From contig MEGH01000037.1 in the NCBI GenBank assembly GCA_001725415.1, positions 1-43,045 on the forward strand: a DNA stretch of 43,045 bases, in the 5' to 3' direction. Origin of the DNA: Pseudonocardia sp. SCN 73-27 (lineage in GTDB: Bacteria > Actinomycetota > Actinomycetes > Mycobacteriales > Pseudonocardiaceae). Of the stretch, positions 1 to 8,261 are shown piece after piece. Positions within the stretch are counted from its first letter, which is position 1. Each line of letters opens with the position of its first letter. A model generated the notes under the pieces. It was not told the DNA's origin and did no database searches. It saw only the letters and a program-made list of their open reading frames with translations. The position numbers and the translations under genes are program-made.

Positions 1-1
1 G

Positions 2-397
2 ACGTCGTTCTCCGACGACGAGGCGCTCTTCGGCGCGATCATGGCCGGGGCAGCCGGCTACCTGCTCAAACAGGTCGCGGGCACCGACCTCGTCGGCGCC
101 GTCCGCACGGTCGCGGCGGGCGGGTCGCTGCTCGACGCGAAGGCGACGACGCAGGTGCTGGAGCGGCTGCGCCGTGGTGACCGGACCGAGGACCCGCGCT
201 ACGCGGGGTTGTCGCCGCAGGAGCAGCGCATCCTCGGCCTGATCGCCGACGGCCTGACCAACCGGCAGATCGGCGCCAGGCTGCATCTCGCCGAGAAGAC
301 GGTCAAGAACTACGTGTCGTCGCTGCTGCACAAGCTGGGTTTCTCGCGCCGTACCGAGGCCGCTGTCTACGCGGAGCGCCGCCGCACGAGCGAGTGA
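2..397 (+). CDS. NarL/DosR-type response regulator, C-terminal part (5' end outside window)
   Basis: The reading frame is open from base 2, so the start codon and the phospho-acceptor Asp lie before the window. About 131 residues are visible. They include the end of a receiver domain, with the GYLLK stretch carrying the conserved Lys, then a linker and a LuxR/NarL helix-turn-helix from about residue 70. The recognition-helix region (AEKTVKNYVSSLLHKLG) closely matches the DosR/DevR dormancy regulators of mycobacteria. DosR-like proteins are phosphorylated by sensor kinases in response to hypoxia, NO or redox change. The neighbours (Rv1733c-like protein, universal stress protein, CBS protein) are classic DosR-regulon members, which supports the assignment. 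It converges on the next gene with a 59-bp gap. Confidence 0.9.
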   Translation, partial: TSFSDDEALFGAIMAGAAGYLLKQVAGTDLVGAVRTVAAGGSLLDAKATTQVLERLRRGDRTEDPRYAGLSPQEQRILGLIADGLTNRQIGARLHLAEKTVKNYVSSLLHKLGFSRRTEAAVYAERRRTSE

Positions 398-456
398 CCG
401 GGCGCCGACAGGGTCGCGAGGCCCCGACGGAGGCCGTGCGAGCGGCCGCCACCTCC

Positions 457-1047
457 TCAGCGCGTGCCGGAGCCCTCCCGACCGCTCCATCGGGGCTCGA
501 CCCGCAGCCAGCCCGCGTCCCATTCCGCCGCGCGCAGCCGAGCGAGCCACCGTCGTTCGACCCACACGAGGAGAGCGAGCAGACCCGAGCCTGCGACGAG
601 CAGGCCCAGCACGCTCACCGCGGTCACGATCGGCGGGAACTCGGGGCCGGGCGGAGGGGGCACGACGTCGCCCTGACGGTCCGTCCAGATCGTGATGGCC
701 GTACCGGCCCGCGTGAGCGCCGGCACCTCCGTGTAGCCGGTCCGGTCCACTCCGTGCGAGTCCGTCCACCGCACTCCCCCGTACGCGGAGGCGAGCCCAC
801 CGTCCGACGGAGCCGCGGGTTCGTCGGACAGTGTCGTCGCGGCTGTCGGCGTGAGGTCGGCGGCCCGCCGGTGCATCGTGTCCGTGGCCTCACCGTGGAC
901 CCAGGCCGCGACCACGACCGTCACGACCAGCACGGCCGCGGCGAGGCCGCAGAACAACCACGTGCTCATCGCCTCGAGCCGGTCGCTGCGACGACGGGGT
1001 AGCCGGCGCCGACCTGTCCGGCGCCCGGATCGGTCGTCCGTGCGCAT
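457..1047 (-). CDS. Rv1733c-like membrane protein
   Basis: The product has 196 residues: a basic cytoplasmic N-terminus, a membrane segment at about 30-52, an extracytoplasmic domain, and a second membrane segment at about 145-168 followed by a charged tail. The outer domain has the family look of Rv1733c, a conserved dormancy-regulon membrane protein of M. tuberculosis: VRWTDSHGVDRTG, a central IWTDRQGD and a PP run before the second helix. The molecular function of that family is unknown. The ATG at 1047 is chosen because a GGGGGAGGAAG Shine-Dalgarno lies just upstream. The frame stays open further upstream but the translation there is not protein-like. It diverges from the flavodoxin gene. 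Confidence 0.8.
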   Translation of the reverse strand: MRTDDRSGRRTGRRRLPRRRSDRLEAMSTWLFCGLAAAVLVVTVVVAAWVHGEATDTMHRRAADLTPTAATTLSDEPAAPSDGGLASAYGGVRWTDSHGVDRTGYTEVPALTRAGTAITIWTDRQGDVVPPPPGPEFPPIVTAVSVLGLLVAGSGLLALLVWVERRWLARLRAAEWDAGWLRVEPRWSGREGSGTR

Positions 1048-1233
1048 GGCTTCCTCCCCCGGGCACTCGTCAGCGGCGAACGGCGACTCCCGGGTGGCGC
1101 CGCCCTGTGCACTGCCTCCGAGCACACCGCACCGACGCCCTGGCGGACCAGGGCCGAGTGGTCCGTCGCGATCGACCGGAGGTCCCGATCCGCGGGAGGG
1201 GCACCCCGCCGGGGTTGGATCCGCCGGGCCGAT

Positions 1234-1254
1234 GGTCCCGCACGGTGTGGGACC
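1234..1254. promoter_or_regulatory. inverted repeat in divergent promoter region
   Basis: GGTCCC and GGGACC form 6-bp arms with a 9-bp spacer in the 295-bp gap (1048-1342) between the Rv1733c-like gene and the flavodoxin gene. The half-sites resemble the GGGAC/GTCCC halves of DosR boxes but the orientation and spacing do not match the mycobacterial consensus. No other element could be supported in this gap. Confidence 0.2.
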
Positions 1255-1342
1255 GCCGCCCGTGGCCCGCGGCCCCCGCCCGGGGCACTGTCGGAGCGCC
1301 GGACCGGCCGACGGCCCGGGTCGACGACGAGGAGGCGACGCC

Positions 1343-1891
1343 GTGGAGGCGCTGGTGGTGTGCGAGTCGGTGTTCGGCAACACGCGTGAGGTCGCGGCGG
1401 CGGTTGGCCGGGGCCTCGCGTCGCGGCTGCCCGTCACCGTGGTCGACGTCAACTCGGCGCCTGCCGTGCTGCCGGCCGAGGTGGACCTGCTCGTGGTCGG
1501 CGGCCCGACGCACGCATTCGGCATGAGCCGGCCGGGGACCCGCCGTGACGCGGCGCGCCAGGCGGGCCGCGACGAGGACTTGGACGCGATCGGCCTGCGG
1601 GAATGGCTGGCAGGACTGGAGCCGGCACGCCGGGGTGTATCGGCGGCCGCGTTCGACACGCGCATCCGCCGTCCACGGGTCCCGGGCTCCGCCGCCCACC
1701 GTGCCGCTGCACGCCTGCGGCACCTCGGTTTCACGATGCTCGACGCTCCGACCACGTTCTGGGTCGGTGCCACGACGGGTCCGCTCCTGCCCGAGGAGCC
1801 GGATCGTGCCTGTCGATGGGGTGAGCAGCTCGGAGCCCGGGTCGTCCCTGCGCACGGACGCCCCACCGGTGGGACGGTCCCCTCCGGTTGA
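1343..1891 (+). CDS. flavodoxin family protein
   Basis: The product has 182 residues. The N-terminus has the flavodoxin FMN phosphate loop in the form VCESVFGNTREVA (about 5-17) after a short beta strand. It is followed by VDLLVVGGPTHAFGMSRP (about 46-63), the typical loop contacting the isoalloxazine ring. It probably binds FMN and carries electrons in the cytoplasm; no fused oxidase or reductase domain is present. The GTG at 1343 is preferred because GAGGAGG lies 7-8 bases upstream, while the longer open frame upstream is low-complexity Arg/Pro/Gly translation. Stand-alone flavodoxins of this type sit in stress islands of actinobacteria, which agrees with the neighbours. The redox partner is unknown. 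Confidence 0.85.
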   Translation: MEALVVCESVFGNTREVAAAVGRGLASRLPVTVVDVNSAPAVLPAEVDLLVVGGPTHAFGMSRPGTRRDAARQAGRDEDLDAIGLREWLAGLEPARRGVSAAAFDTRIRRPRVPGSAAHRAAARLRHLGFTMLDAPTTFWVGATTGPLLPEEPDRACRWGEQLGARVVPAHGRPTGGTVPSG

Positions 1892-1973
1892 GCCGGGCCG
1901 CCCGTGTGTGACGTGCACGAACACCGTCGGCCTACGGCGGACGCAACAGACCCGACAACCCTGAGGAGCGCTG

Positions 1974-2822
1974 ATGGAGCGGCGGCACGGATCCGGTGAC
2001 GAGCACGCGGTGCTCGTCGGGGTGGACGGAACGACGACTGCCCTGCACGCCGTGGCCTGGGCTGCCGCGGAGGCCGACGCGCACGGCGCGTCGTTGACGA
2101 TCGTGCACGCCGCGCCCTACGCCGTCGGCGAGCGCGGCACGCGACGGGCCGCCGGGATCCTGGGCCGGGCCAGGGCTGTCGCGCAACACGAGCGACCGGC
2201 GCTGCACGTCGAGACCCGACGCAGCGAGGAGCAGCCGCTGCCGGCGTTGGTCGAGGAGGCCGGCCGCGCGCGGCTGCTGGTGACGGGCCTGATCTCCGAG
2301 ACGATCACCGACTCCGTCCTGGGGTCGGTGACCCTGGGGGTGCTGGGCCGCACGTCGTGCCCGCTCGCGGTGATCCGCAGCAGTGACGTGGCCGGCAACG
2401 GGATCGTGGTCGGCACGAGCGACGTGCAGGCGGATGCCGGCGCACTCGCGTTCGCGTTCGCCGAGGCGGCCGCACACGGCGACGAGCTGACGGTCGTCCA
2501 TGCCGACGTCCGTCGCCATGCACTGCCCCTGATCCCGCTGGTCGAGGCGGTCGGCGGGTTCTCGACGCGGTTCCCGCAGGTGCGGGTCCAGATCGACGGC
2601 GCCCGTGGCAGGGCCGCGGACGTCCTCGCGGCGCGGTCGACGGGCGCGCGGATGCTCGTCGTCGGCAGCCGGGGTCCCCACAATGTGAGCCGGGTCCTGC
2701 TGGGCTCGACGAGTGGCACGCTCGTCCGGACCAGCGCCTGCCCGGTCGTGGTCGTACCGCACGAGCACCGGGGGCACCCAGCCGCCGGGGCTGTCGGCCA
2801 CAGGCACGACGTCTCGACCTGA
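1974..2822 (+). CDS. universal stress protein, tandem UspA domains
   Basis: The product has 282 residues with two UspA folds in tandem, about 10-140 and 143-275. The second domain has an intact ATP-binding signature G-2x-G-9x-G-S within VVGSRGPHNVSRVLLGSTS. The first domain has a degenerate version in which the second Gly is Ser. This two-domain layout is that of the DosR-regulated Usp proteins of mycobacteria, which act as nucleotide-binding growth regulators under oxygen limitation. A clear GAGGAG precedes the ATG. The upstream 82-bp gap plus the end of the flavodoxin gene must hold its promoter, if it has one. It could also be read through from the flavodoxin gene. Confidence 0.92.
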   Translation: MERRHGSGDEHAVLVGVDGTTTALHAVAWAAAEADAHGASLTIVHAAPYAVGERGTRRAAGILGRARAVAQHERPALHVETRRSEEQPLPALVEEAGRARLLVTGLISETITDSVLGSVTLGVLGRTSCPLAVIRSSDVAGNGIVVGTSDVQADAGALAFAFAEAAAHGDELTVVHADVRRHALPLIPLVEAVGGFSTRFPQVRVQIDGARGRAADVLAARSTGARMLVVGSRGPHNVSRVLLGSTSGTLVRTSACPVVVVPHEHRGHPAAGAVGHRHDVST

Positions 2823-2837
2823 CGGACCGACGGTCCG
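2823..2837. promoter_or_regulatory. short palindrome right after the Usp stop codon
   Basis: CGGACCG and CGGTCCG are perfect 7-bp arms around a single central base. A one-base loop is unfavourable for a hairpin, so it is more likely a protein-binding palindrome than a terminator. It lies in the 262-bp gap before the MreB-like gene, in which nothing else could be identified. Confidence 0.25.
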
Positions 2838-3084
2838 GCGCTACCGGCCCCGGTACCCGGATGCACGACCGCAGGGCCGTTGGACCCTCCACGGGGGACC
2901 CTCGGACGTCGCACCATCGACCCAGACATGACGGGCTCCACCAGCCACCACCCGACCCTCCGGAGGGGGCGGGTGACCCCGCCGGGACCGCGTTCGGGGG
3001 AACGCCACCCGGCCCCGGCCGCGGGCGCTCCCGGCATGACAGGGCGGAGACATTCGGCACGGAGCGGGGATCGGGGGGTGCGGC

Positions 3085-4083
3085 ATGGGATGGACTGCGG
3101 CGCAATGGGGTCTCGACGTCGGTAGCAGCAGCACCGTCGTCTACGACCTGAGCGGTGGCTTCCTGCTCGACGAGCCGTCGTTGATGCTCGAGATGCCGCA
3201 CGGCGGCGGTACCGGCATCGGTCGCGACGCCGCCGACCTGATGGAGCGGCTGCCCTCCGCGGCGGGCGCGGTCCGGCCCGTGCGCGCGGGCGTGGTGACC
3301 GATCTGGACACTGCGCGCCGCTACATCCGCGCCGTCGTACGCCGCATCCTCCCCCGCCCGTGGCAACGTTCCCGCCTGTCGGTCGCCCTCGTCGTACCCG
3401 CAGCGGCCAGCGCACTGGAGCGGCGCGCCCTCGTCGAGGCAGCCGAGGAAGCGGGAATCGGCCGGGTGGTGGCCCTCGCCGCGCCGGTCGCGGCAGCAGT
3501 CGGCTGTGGGCTGGACCCGCTCGACCGACGGGCCCACATGGTGGCGGACGTGGGCGCGGGCACCGCCGAGATCATGGCCGTCTGTTACGGGGAGGTCCTC
3601 GCCGTACGGTCCACGCGGCAGGCCGGCGACGCGCTGACCGCCGCCGTCCGCCACCATCTGCGAACCGAGCACCGGCTGCTGACCGGCCCGGCCGCGGCCG
3701 AGGCGCTGACCCGACAGGTGGGCCTGGCCCAGCCCGACGCTCGGCTCGCCGTCTCCGGCCGCGACGTCGAACACGCTCGCCCACGATCGCTGCAGATCCC
3801 GGCGGCAGAGCTCCACGACCTCGTCGCCGCACATGTCGCGGCCGTCGCACAGGTGCTGTCCAGCTGCCTGGACGACCTGCCCGCACAAGCGGTCGACGAC
3901 ATCGCCGCCGACGGCGTCCTGCTCGTCGGCGGCTCGTCACCCGCCCGCGGGCTCAAGGCGGCACTCGAGTCCGGGCTCGGTCTCCCGGTCAAGCAGGCCG
4001 AGAACCCGGTCACCTGCATCGCCGAGGGAGCTGCGCGCTCGCTCGTGCTCCCCGACGTGCGGTCCGTCTTCGGCCTGCGCTGA
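3085..4083 (+). CDS. MreB/Hsp70-like actin-fold ATPase (orphan MreB homologue)
   Basis: The product has 332 residues, close to the usual MreB length of about 340. It shows phosphate-1 as GLDVGSSSTVVYD (about 9-21), a MreB-type segment with GVVTDLDTARRYIRAVVRR (about 71-89), phosphate-2 as VADVGAGTAEIM (about 153-164), and the adenosine loop LLVGGSSPARG near residue 278. This is the actin/Hsp70 fold. Overall order and length fit MreB better than DnaK, since there is no substrate-binding domain. MreB polymers guide the lateral-wall elongation machinery. Many apically growing actinobacteria have no MreB, and no mreC or mreD is visible here. The stop is only 5 bp from the converging RodA-PBP fusion gene, so the two probably form a functional pair. 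A GGGGGG ribosome-binding tract precedes the ATG. Confidence 0.82.
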   Translation: MGWTAAQWGLDVGSSSTVVYDLSGGFLLDEPSLMLEMPHGGGTGIGRDAADLMERLPSAAGAVRPVRAGVVTDLDTARRYIRAVVRRILPRPWQRSRLSVALVVPAAASALERRALVEAAEEAGIGRVVALAAPVAAAVGCGLDPLDRRAHMVADVGAGTAEIMAVCYGEVLAVRSTRQAGDALTAAVRHHLRTEHRLLTGPAAAEALTRQVGLAQPDARLAVSGRDVEHARPRSLQIPAAELHDLVAAHVAAVAQVLSSCLDDLPAQAVDDIAADGVLLVGGSSPARGLKAALESGLGLPVKQAENPVTCIAEGAARSLVLPDVRSVFGLR

Positions 4084-4088
4084 CCTCC

Positions 4089-7001
4089 TCACGGTGGTGG
4101 CGGCGACGCCAGGTACCCACCGAGGCCGTCCACCACGATCCGGCCCGCGCTGTTGGCCCCCTGCCCCGGGCCCTGGACGAGACTGGTGACCACCACCGTC
4201 GGGGCGTCCAGCGGCGCCGCCACGGTCGTCCAGTTGTCGTAGCTTCCGGCGGGCAGGCTTCCGTCCTGGGCCGTGCCGGTCTTGGCTCCCGAGTCCACCG
4301 GCAGCGGCGCGAGCCATCCCGCCGTGCCGGAGCGCACGGCAGCGCGCATGCCGTCACGGACCGGCCCGAGTGCCGCCGCGAACGGAACCGGCTGCGGCGG
4401 CGGCTGCGGCAGGGCCGTCGTCCCGCCACCGGGGGTGACGACCGCCAGCCCCAGGTGTGGTGTGACGAGCCGCCCCGTGGTGAGGGCCGCCGTCCACCGG
4501 GCGTTCTGCAGCGGGGTGACCTGCAACGGGCCCTGGCCGATGCCGAGGATGACGGTGGTCCCGCCGTACCACGGCTCCCCGGTGTCCGGGCTGCCCAGGT
4601 GACCCGCCGACTCGCCAGGAAGATCGATCCCGGTCGGCCCGCCGACCCCGAGGGCGCGAGCGGTGTCGATGATCGGCCCGGGACCCATCCGGGCCGCCAG
4701 CTGGTAGAAGTAGACGTCGTTGGACCAGCCGATGGCCTGCGGCAGGTTCATCGGCCCCATCGGACGCCAGTTGGCGAAGGTGTGGCCCCCGAGGGTGAAG
4801 CTGGCGCCGGTCGGGACGACCTGCGTGGGCGGGATGGTGCCCGTCACCATGTTTGCCGCCGCCACCACGAGCTTGAACGTCGACCCCGGTGGCACGGCGA
4901 CCTGCGTGACGTGGTTCAGGCCGGGACTACCGGGACGCGCGTCGACGGCGGCGAGCGCGGCCGCGTCCACCGGCGGGCCGTAGACGTTGTCGTCGTACGA
5001 CGGCAGGCTCGCCATGGCGAGAACCTGTCCGTCCCGCGGATCCATGGCCACGGCTGCGCCGACGGCGCGGGGGTCGGACTGGGCCGCGAGCGACACCCGC
5101 AGCGAGTCGGTGAGCCGCCGCTGCAGCGGCAGGTCCACAGCGGTCCGCAGGCCCGCCCCCGGAACCGGTGCCTGTTGCGGACCCGGCGCCACCGGCACCC
5201 CGGTCGGGGTCACGTACCAGCAACGCCGGCCGTCGACGCCCCGCAGCACGGCGTCATAGGTCGCCTCCAGCCCGAGCCTGCCCACCACGGTCCCGGGGGC
5301 CAGCGACGGGTCCCGGGCCGTCTGCTCGGCCGTGGCGACGCCGGCGAAGCCGAGCACCGGTGCGAGGAGCTCCCCCGTCGGGTAGAGGCGGCGCTCCTCG
5401 TCCGCCACGACCACGCCCGGCGCGTCCCGCAGGACCCCCACCCGCCCGACGGGAGCCGCGCCGACCTCAAGGTCGAGCGTCGTCGCCGCGGCCGCGGCGA
5501 CCGCCGCGCGCAGCTGGTCGAGCGGGCGCCCGGTGACGGCGGCGACCCGTTCGAGCTCGGCCGGCGTCACCAGCGCGGGCACCACACCGACGGATGCGGA
5601 GCCGGCGTCGGTCGCGGCGGCGTCCTGGGCCAGGACCGTGCCGTCGCGGGCCGTGATCTCGCCGCGCGGTGCGGCCACCCGCAGGCAGCGCACCATCTGT
5701 TCCTGGCCCGCCGCCACCAGCGACGGCTGCTGCCGCGCCTGGACCTGGCCGCCCACCACGGCGAACGTCACGAGGACCCCGGTGAGCACCAGCGCGGAGC
5801 TCTGGACGAGCCGGGGGCGCAAGCGCCCGGGAGCGGCCCACAGCGCGCGCCGTGCACCGTCCCGACGCACCCCGAGGACGGTGCCGATGGCGACGAGATG
5901 CACCACCATCGCCGTTCCGCCGTTGCTCACCAGCGGGAAAGGGACACCGGCGAGCGGCAGCAGACCGAGGTTGCCGCCGACGGACACCACGACCTCGGCA
6001 CCGATCAGCACCGCGAGCCCACCCGCGACCAGCGCACCGTGGCTCGTACGGGCCCCACGTGCCGCCGTCGCGAGCCGCCAGACCAGGATCAGTGCCGCGA
6101 GCAGCACCGCGAAGCCCGCGACCCACCCGAACTGCTCGACGAGGCTCGCCGGCGCGAGGTCGGTGGATCGTTCGGGCAGGTAGCTCTCGAGCACGTCGGT
6201 GAGCGGATGACCCGCGCGTCCGAACCACCCGCCGGAGGCCACCGCGATACGGGCCTGCGATGCGGCCCACCCGGCGCCTCCGGCCGCCTGGGCCGAGCCG
6301 GCGAGGAAGCTGCCGAGGCGTTCTACCTGATACGGCCGCAACAGTCCCACGACGAGGGGGGCCGCCACGACGGCCGCCGCCGCGACCGGGAGGAGGAACC
6401 GGGCGGGTACCCGTCCGATCACCACGAGGGTGACGGCGACGACGACGAGCAACGCGGTGGTGCTCAGGTCCGGTTGCAGGACGGTCAGGACGATCGGGAC
6501 CGCCGCCAGGACGAGAGAGCCGGCGAACCGTTGCCAGGCCGGGCGGGTGGACGCGAGCAGGGCCGCCATCATGAGGAGCAGGCCCAGCTTCGCCAGCTCC
6601 GAGGGCTGGAACGTGAACGCGCCCACGTCGAGCCAGCGGGTCGCGCCGTTCGTCCGGTTCCCGAGCAGCGGGACTGCGACGAGCATGACCACGGCGACGG
6701 CGTAGCTGAGCACCGCGACCACTCCGAGCACCCGGACGCGTATCCGCCGCGACGTCAGCAGGAGCGCGAACCCGACGGCAGCGATGGCTCCCTGCCGCGC
6801 CGCCGTCCCGGCGCCCCCGACGGCCGCCAGGTTGGCGACGCCGATGACGACGAGGACAGCGGCCGCGAGGATGGCCAGCGCGTCGAACGTCGGCTCCCCC
6901 GGCAGCCTCCGCCGCACCCGAGCGGGTCTCGGATCGGACGCCCACGTCGACAACCGCCGGCGGCCCCCCAGCCATCGGCGACCCCTCCGCAGCCTCTGCA
7001 C
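4089..7001 (-). CDS. RodA/FtsW glycosyltransferase fused to PBP2-type transpeptidase
   Basis: One uninterrupted 970-residue protein carries both halves of a cell-wall synthase. Residues about 40-380 are a SEDS (RodA/FtsW) multi-pass domain with TRWLDVGAFTFQPSELAKLG, QPDLSTT, LPERST followed by Asp281 (the presumed catalytic Asp), and GVPFPLVSNGGT. A further helix at about 401-421 leads to an extracytoplasmic class B penicillin-binding protein. That part has a dimerisation/pedestal region and a transpeptidase with Ser707-TFK, Ser760-Asn-Asp and Lys907-Thr-Gly, all intact. The SND followed by VYFYQLA is PBP2 (MrdA)-like. It should polymerise lipid II and cross-link the product in the membrane. 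RodA and PBP2 are normally separate proteins. The start is GTG with GGGAGG 7 bases upstream. It is 16 bp downstream of the next gene and probably co-transcribed with it. Confidence 0.93.
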   Translation of the reverse strand: MQRLRRGRRWLGGRRRLSTWASDPRPARVRRRLPGEPTFDALAILAAAVLVVIGVANLAAVGGAGTAARQGAIAAVGFALLLTSRRIRVRVLGVVAVLSYAVAVVMLVAVPLLGNRTNGATRWLDVGAFTFQPSELAKLGLLLMMAALLASTRPAWQRFAGSLVLAAVPIVLTVLQPDLSTTALLVVVAVTLVVIGRVPARFLLPVAAAAVVAAPLVVGLLRPYQVERLGSFLAGSAQAAGGAGWAASQARIAVASGGWFGRAGHPLTDVLESYLPERSTDLAPASLVEQFGWVAGFAVLLAALILVWRLATAARGARTSHGALVAGGLAVLIGAEVVVSVGGNLGLLPLAGVPFPLVSNGGTAMVVHLVAIGTVLGVRRDGARRALWAAPGRLRPRLVQSSALVLTGVLVTFAVVGGQVQARQQPSLVAAGQEQMVRCLRVAAPRGEITARDGTVLAQDAAATDAGSASVGVVPALVTPAELERVAAVTGRPLDQLRAAVAAAAATTLDLEVGAAPVGRVGVLRDAPGVVVADEERRLYPTGELLAPVLGFAGVATAEQTARDPSLAPGTVVGRLGLEATYDAVLRGVDGRRCWYVTPTGVPVAPGPQQAPVPGAGLRTAVDLPLQRRLTDSLRVSLAAQSDPRAVGAAVAMDPRDGQVLAMASLPSYDDNVYGPPVDAAALAAVDARPGSPGLNHVTQVAVPPGSTFKLVVAAANMVTGTIPPTQVVPTGASFTLGGHTFANWRPMGPMNLPQAIGWSNDVYFYQLAARMGPGPIIDTARALGVGGPTGIDLPGESAGHLGSPDTGEPWYGGTTVILGIGQGPLQVTPLQNARWTAALTTGRLVTPHLGLAVVTPGGGTTALPQPPPQPVPFAAALGPVRDGMRAAVRSGTAGWLAPLPVDSGAKTGTAQDGSLPAGSYDNWTTVAAPLDAPTVVVTSLVQGPGQGANSAGRIVVDGLGGYLASPPPP

Positions 7002-7017
7002 GACGACCTCCCGGCGC

Positions 7018-7563
7018 TCACGAATCGCAGCGTTCGGCGGCCGACACCCTCAGCGGCGGCGCCGTCGCCATCGCGGGACCGGTCGTCGACACCGTCAGCG
7101 CCGTTGCCGCCGCCGGGGGCAGGGCCACGACCGTCACCGCGTCGACCCGGTCCGCGGCCGCGGGCAGGGCAGCCGTGCCGGTGCCGACCTCGCGCACCTG
7201 GCCGGTACAGAGATCGTGCGCCTGCACGACCCAGGACACGGCCCCCGCGCCGGCGCCGTCCAGGAGGATCTGGACCCGGACCCGGCAACCACCCCCGCCG
7301 GTGCACCCGGGAAGGACACGCAGCCCGACCGCCCGAACCGGTCCTGCGGCGGCCGGCAGCGCCACGTCGGGAAGGTCGGGCGGCTGAGCAGCCGCGGGGA
7401 TCGCCTGTCGCGCAACCGGATCGCGGGGGGTGTCCAGCACGAGAGAGACGTCGGCCGTGATCCGATCCCCGAGCAGCACGAACTCGAGCGCCACGAGGCC
7501 CGCCACCACCACGGGCCACACGAGCCACGGCCCCCACCGGCGTCCGGGTCGCGCCCCGGTCAT
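7018..7563 (-). CDS. membrane-anchored exported protein of unknown function, RodA-PBP partner
   Basis: The product has 181 residues with one membrane segment near the N-terminus (about 12-30, WPVVVAGLVALEFVLLG) and an extracytoplasmic domain rich in Ala, Val and Pro. The outer domain contains Cys pairs (GCTGGGGC and a later DLC, with a C-terminal ERCDS) that might form disulphides. I do not recognise a family. The ATG at 7563 is the best start by position before the membrane helix, but the ribosome-binding site is weak and a start slightly upstream is possible. It ends 16 bp before the RodA-PBP gene on the same strand. An accessory or regulatory role with that synthase is therefore likely, but this is inference. 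Confidence 0.6.
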   Translation of the reverse strand: MTGARPGRRWGPWLVWPVVVAGLVALEFVLLGDRITADVSLVLDTPRDPVARQAIPAAAQPPDLPDVALPAAAGPVRAVGLRVLPGCTGGGGCRVRVQILLDGAGAGAVSWVVQAHDLCTGQVREVGTGTAALPAAADRVDAVTVVALPPAAATALTVSTTGPAMATAPPLRVSAAERCDS

Positions 7564-8261
7564 GAGTCGGCCGGCCCACGGACGGAGCCGCGGGGCGGGC
7601 GGTCCCGCTCGCCCGGCGACAGTCCGATCTCCCGCAACCGTGAGCCACCAGCCGTCGTCACCGCCGAACCTCCCGGTCCCGTTCCGCCCCGTTCCGCACC
7701 GTGCAGGCGGTCGGCGCCACCGGCAGTGGAGGTGGCGCGCAGGCATCGCTGTCGGATGTCGGCGGACGCCCGGGCCGCGTCCGGACCCGCGTCGCCGCCC
7801 CCGGCCCGGTCGTCGCCTCCACCCCCGGTGCGCCGCCGTCGCCGAGGTTAGGGATCGACGGCGTCGACGATCAGGGCCGAACGTCCCGGACACCACCGGT
7901 CGATCGGTCCACCCGGCTGCTGGGCCGCCGGTCGAGGACGACCCCGCGGCACGGACGTGCGGGGCCGCGAGACCGCACGGCCCGAAGCGCCCCGCGGCGC
8001 CGCGGCTGCGCCGACGGACCGGGCATACCGGACCTGTGCGACGACGAGTCACGCGGCTCCGCACAGTCGCTTCGACGTCGAGGAGAAGGTCGTTGGTCCC
8101 GTGTCCGCCGTCAGCCCGACGTGCCACGGTCGACGGGTTCCTTTCCGCACGCGCCACGGAGCCTGCCGGTTCCGGACGTCGTGACCGTCGATCGATGCGC
8201 GCACCGGAGGCTCGGCTCCGGCCGCGGGACCGTTCCCACGGATGCCGCGCCGAGGCCTGCC
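7564..8261. other. 698-bp intergenic region without a supportable gene
   Basis: This region separates the divergently transcribed RodA-PBP operon and the sigma-factor operon. Both strands have long open frames but their translations are Arg/Pro/Gly-rich and show no domain, as expected from codon bias at this GC content. It must contain promoters in both directions. I could not assign a specific promoter or hairpin. Confidence 0.5.

Noticed and set aside
457-1866. A 469-codon minus-strand frame that would extend the Rv1733c-like protein at its N-terminus
   Set aside because: The first 270 residues are low-complexity and antisense to the flavodoxin gene. A strong ribosome-binding site places the start at 1047.
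3360-7460. A 1366-codon open frame on the plus strand over the RodA-PBP gene, and similar long frames at 2305-3888 (minus) and 9222-11837 (minus)
   Set aside because: Translations are Arg/Pro/Gly-rich without domains. They are antisense or shifted shadows of well-supported genes, a common effect of very high GC content.
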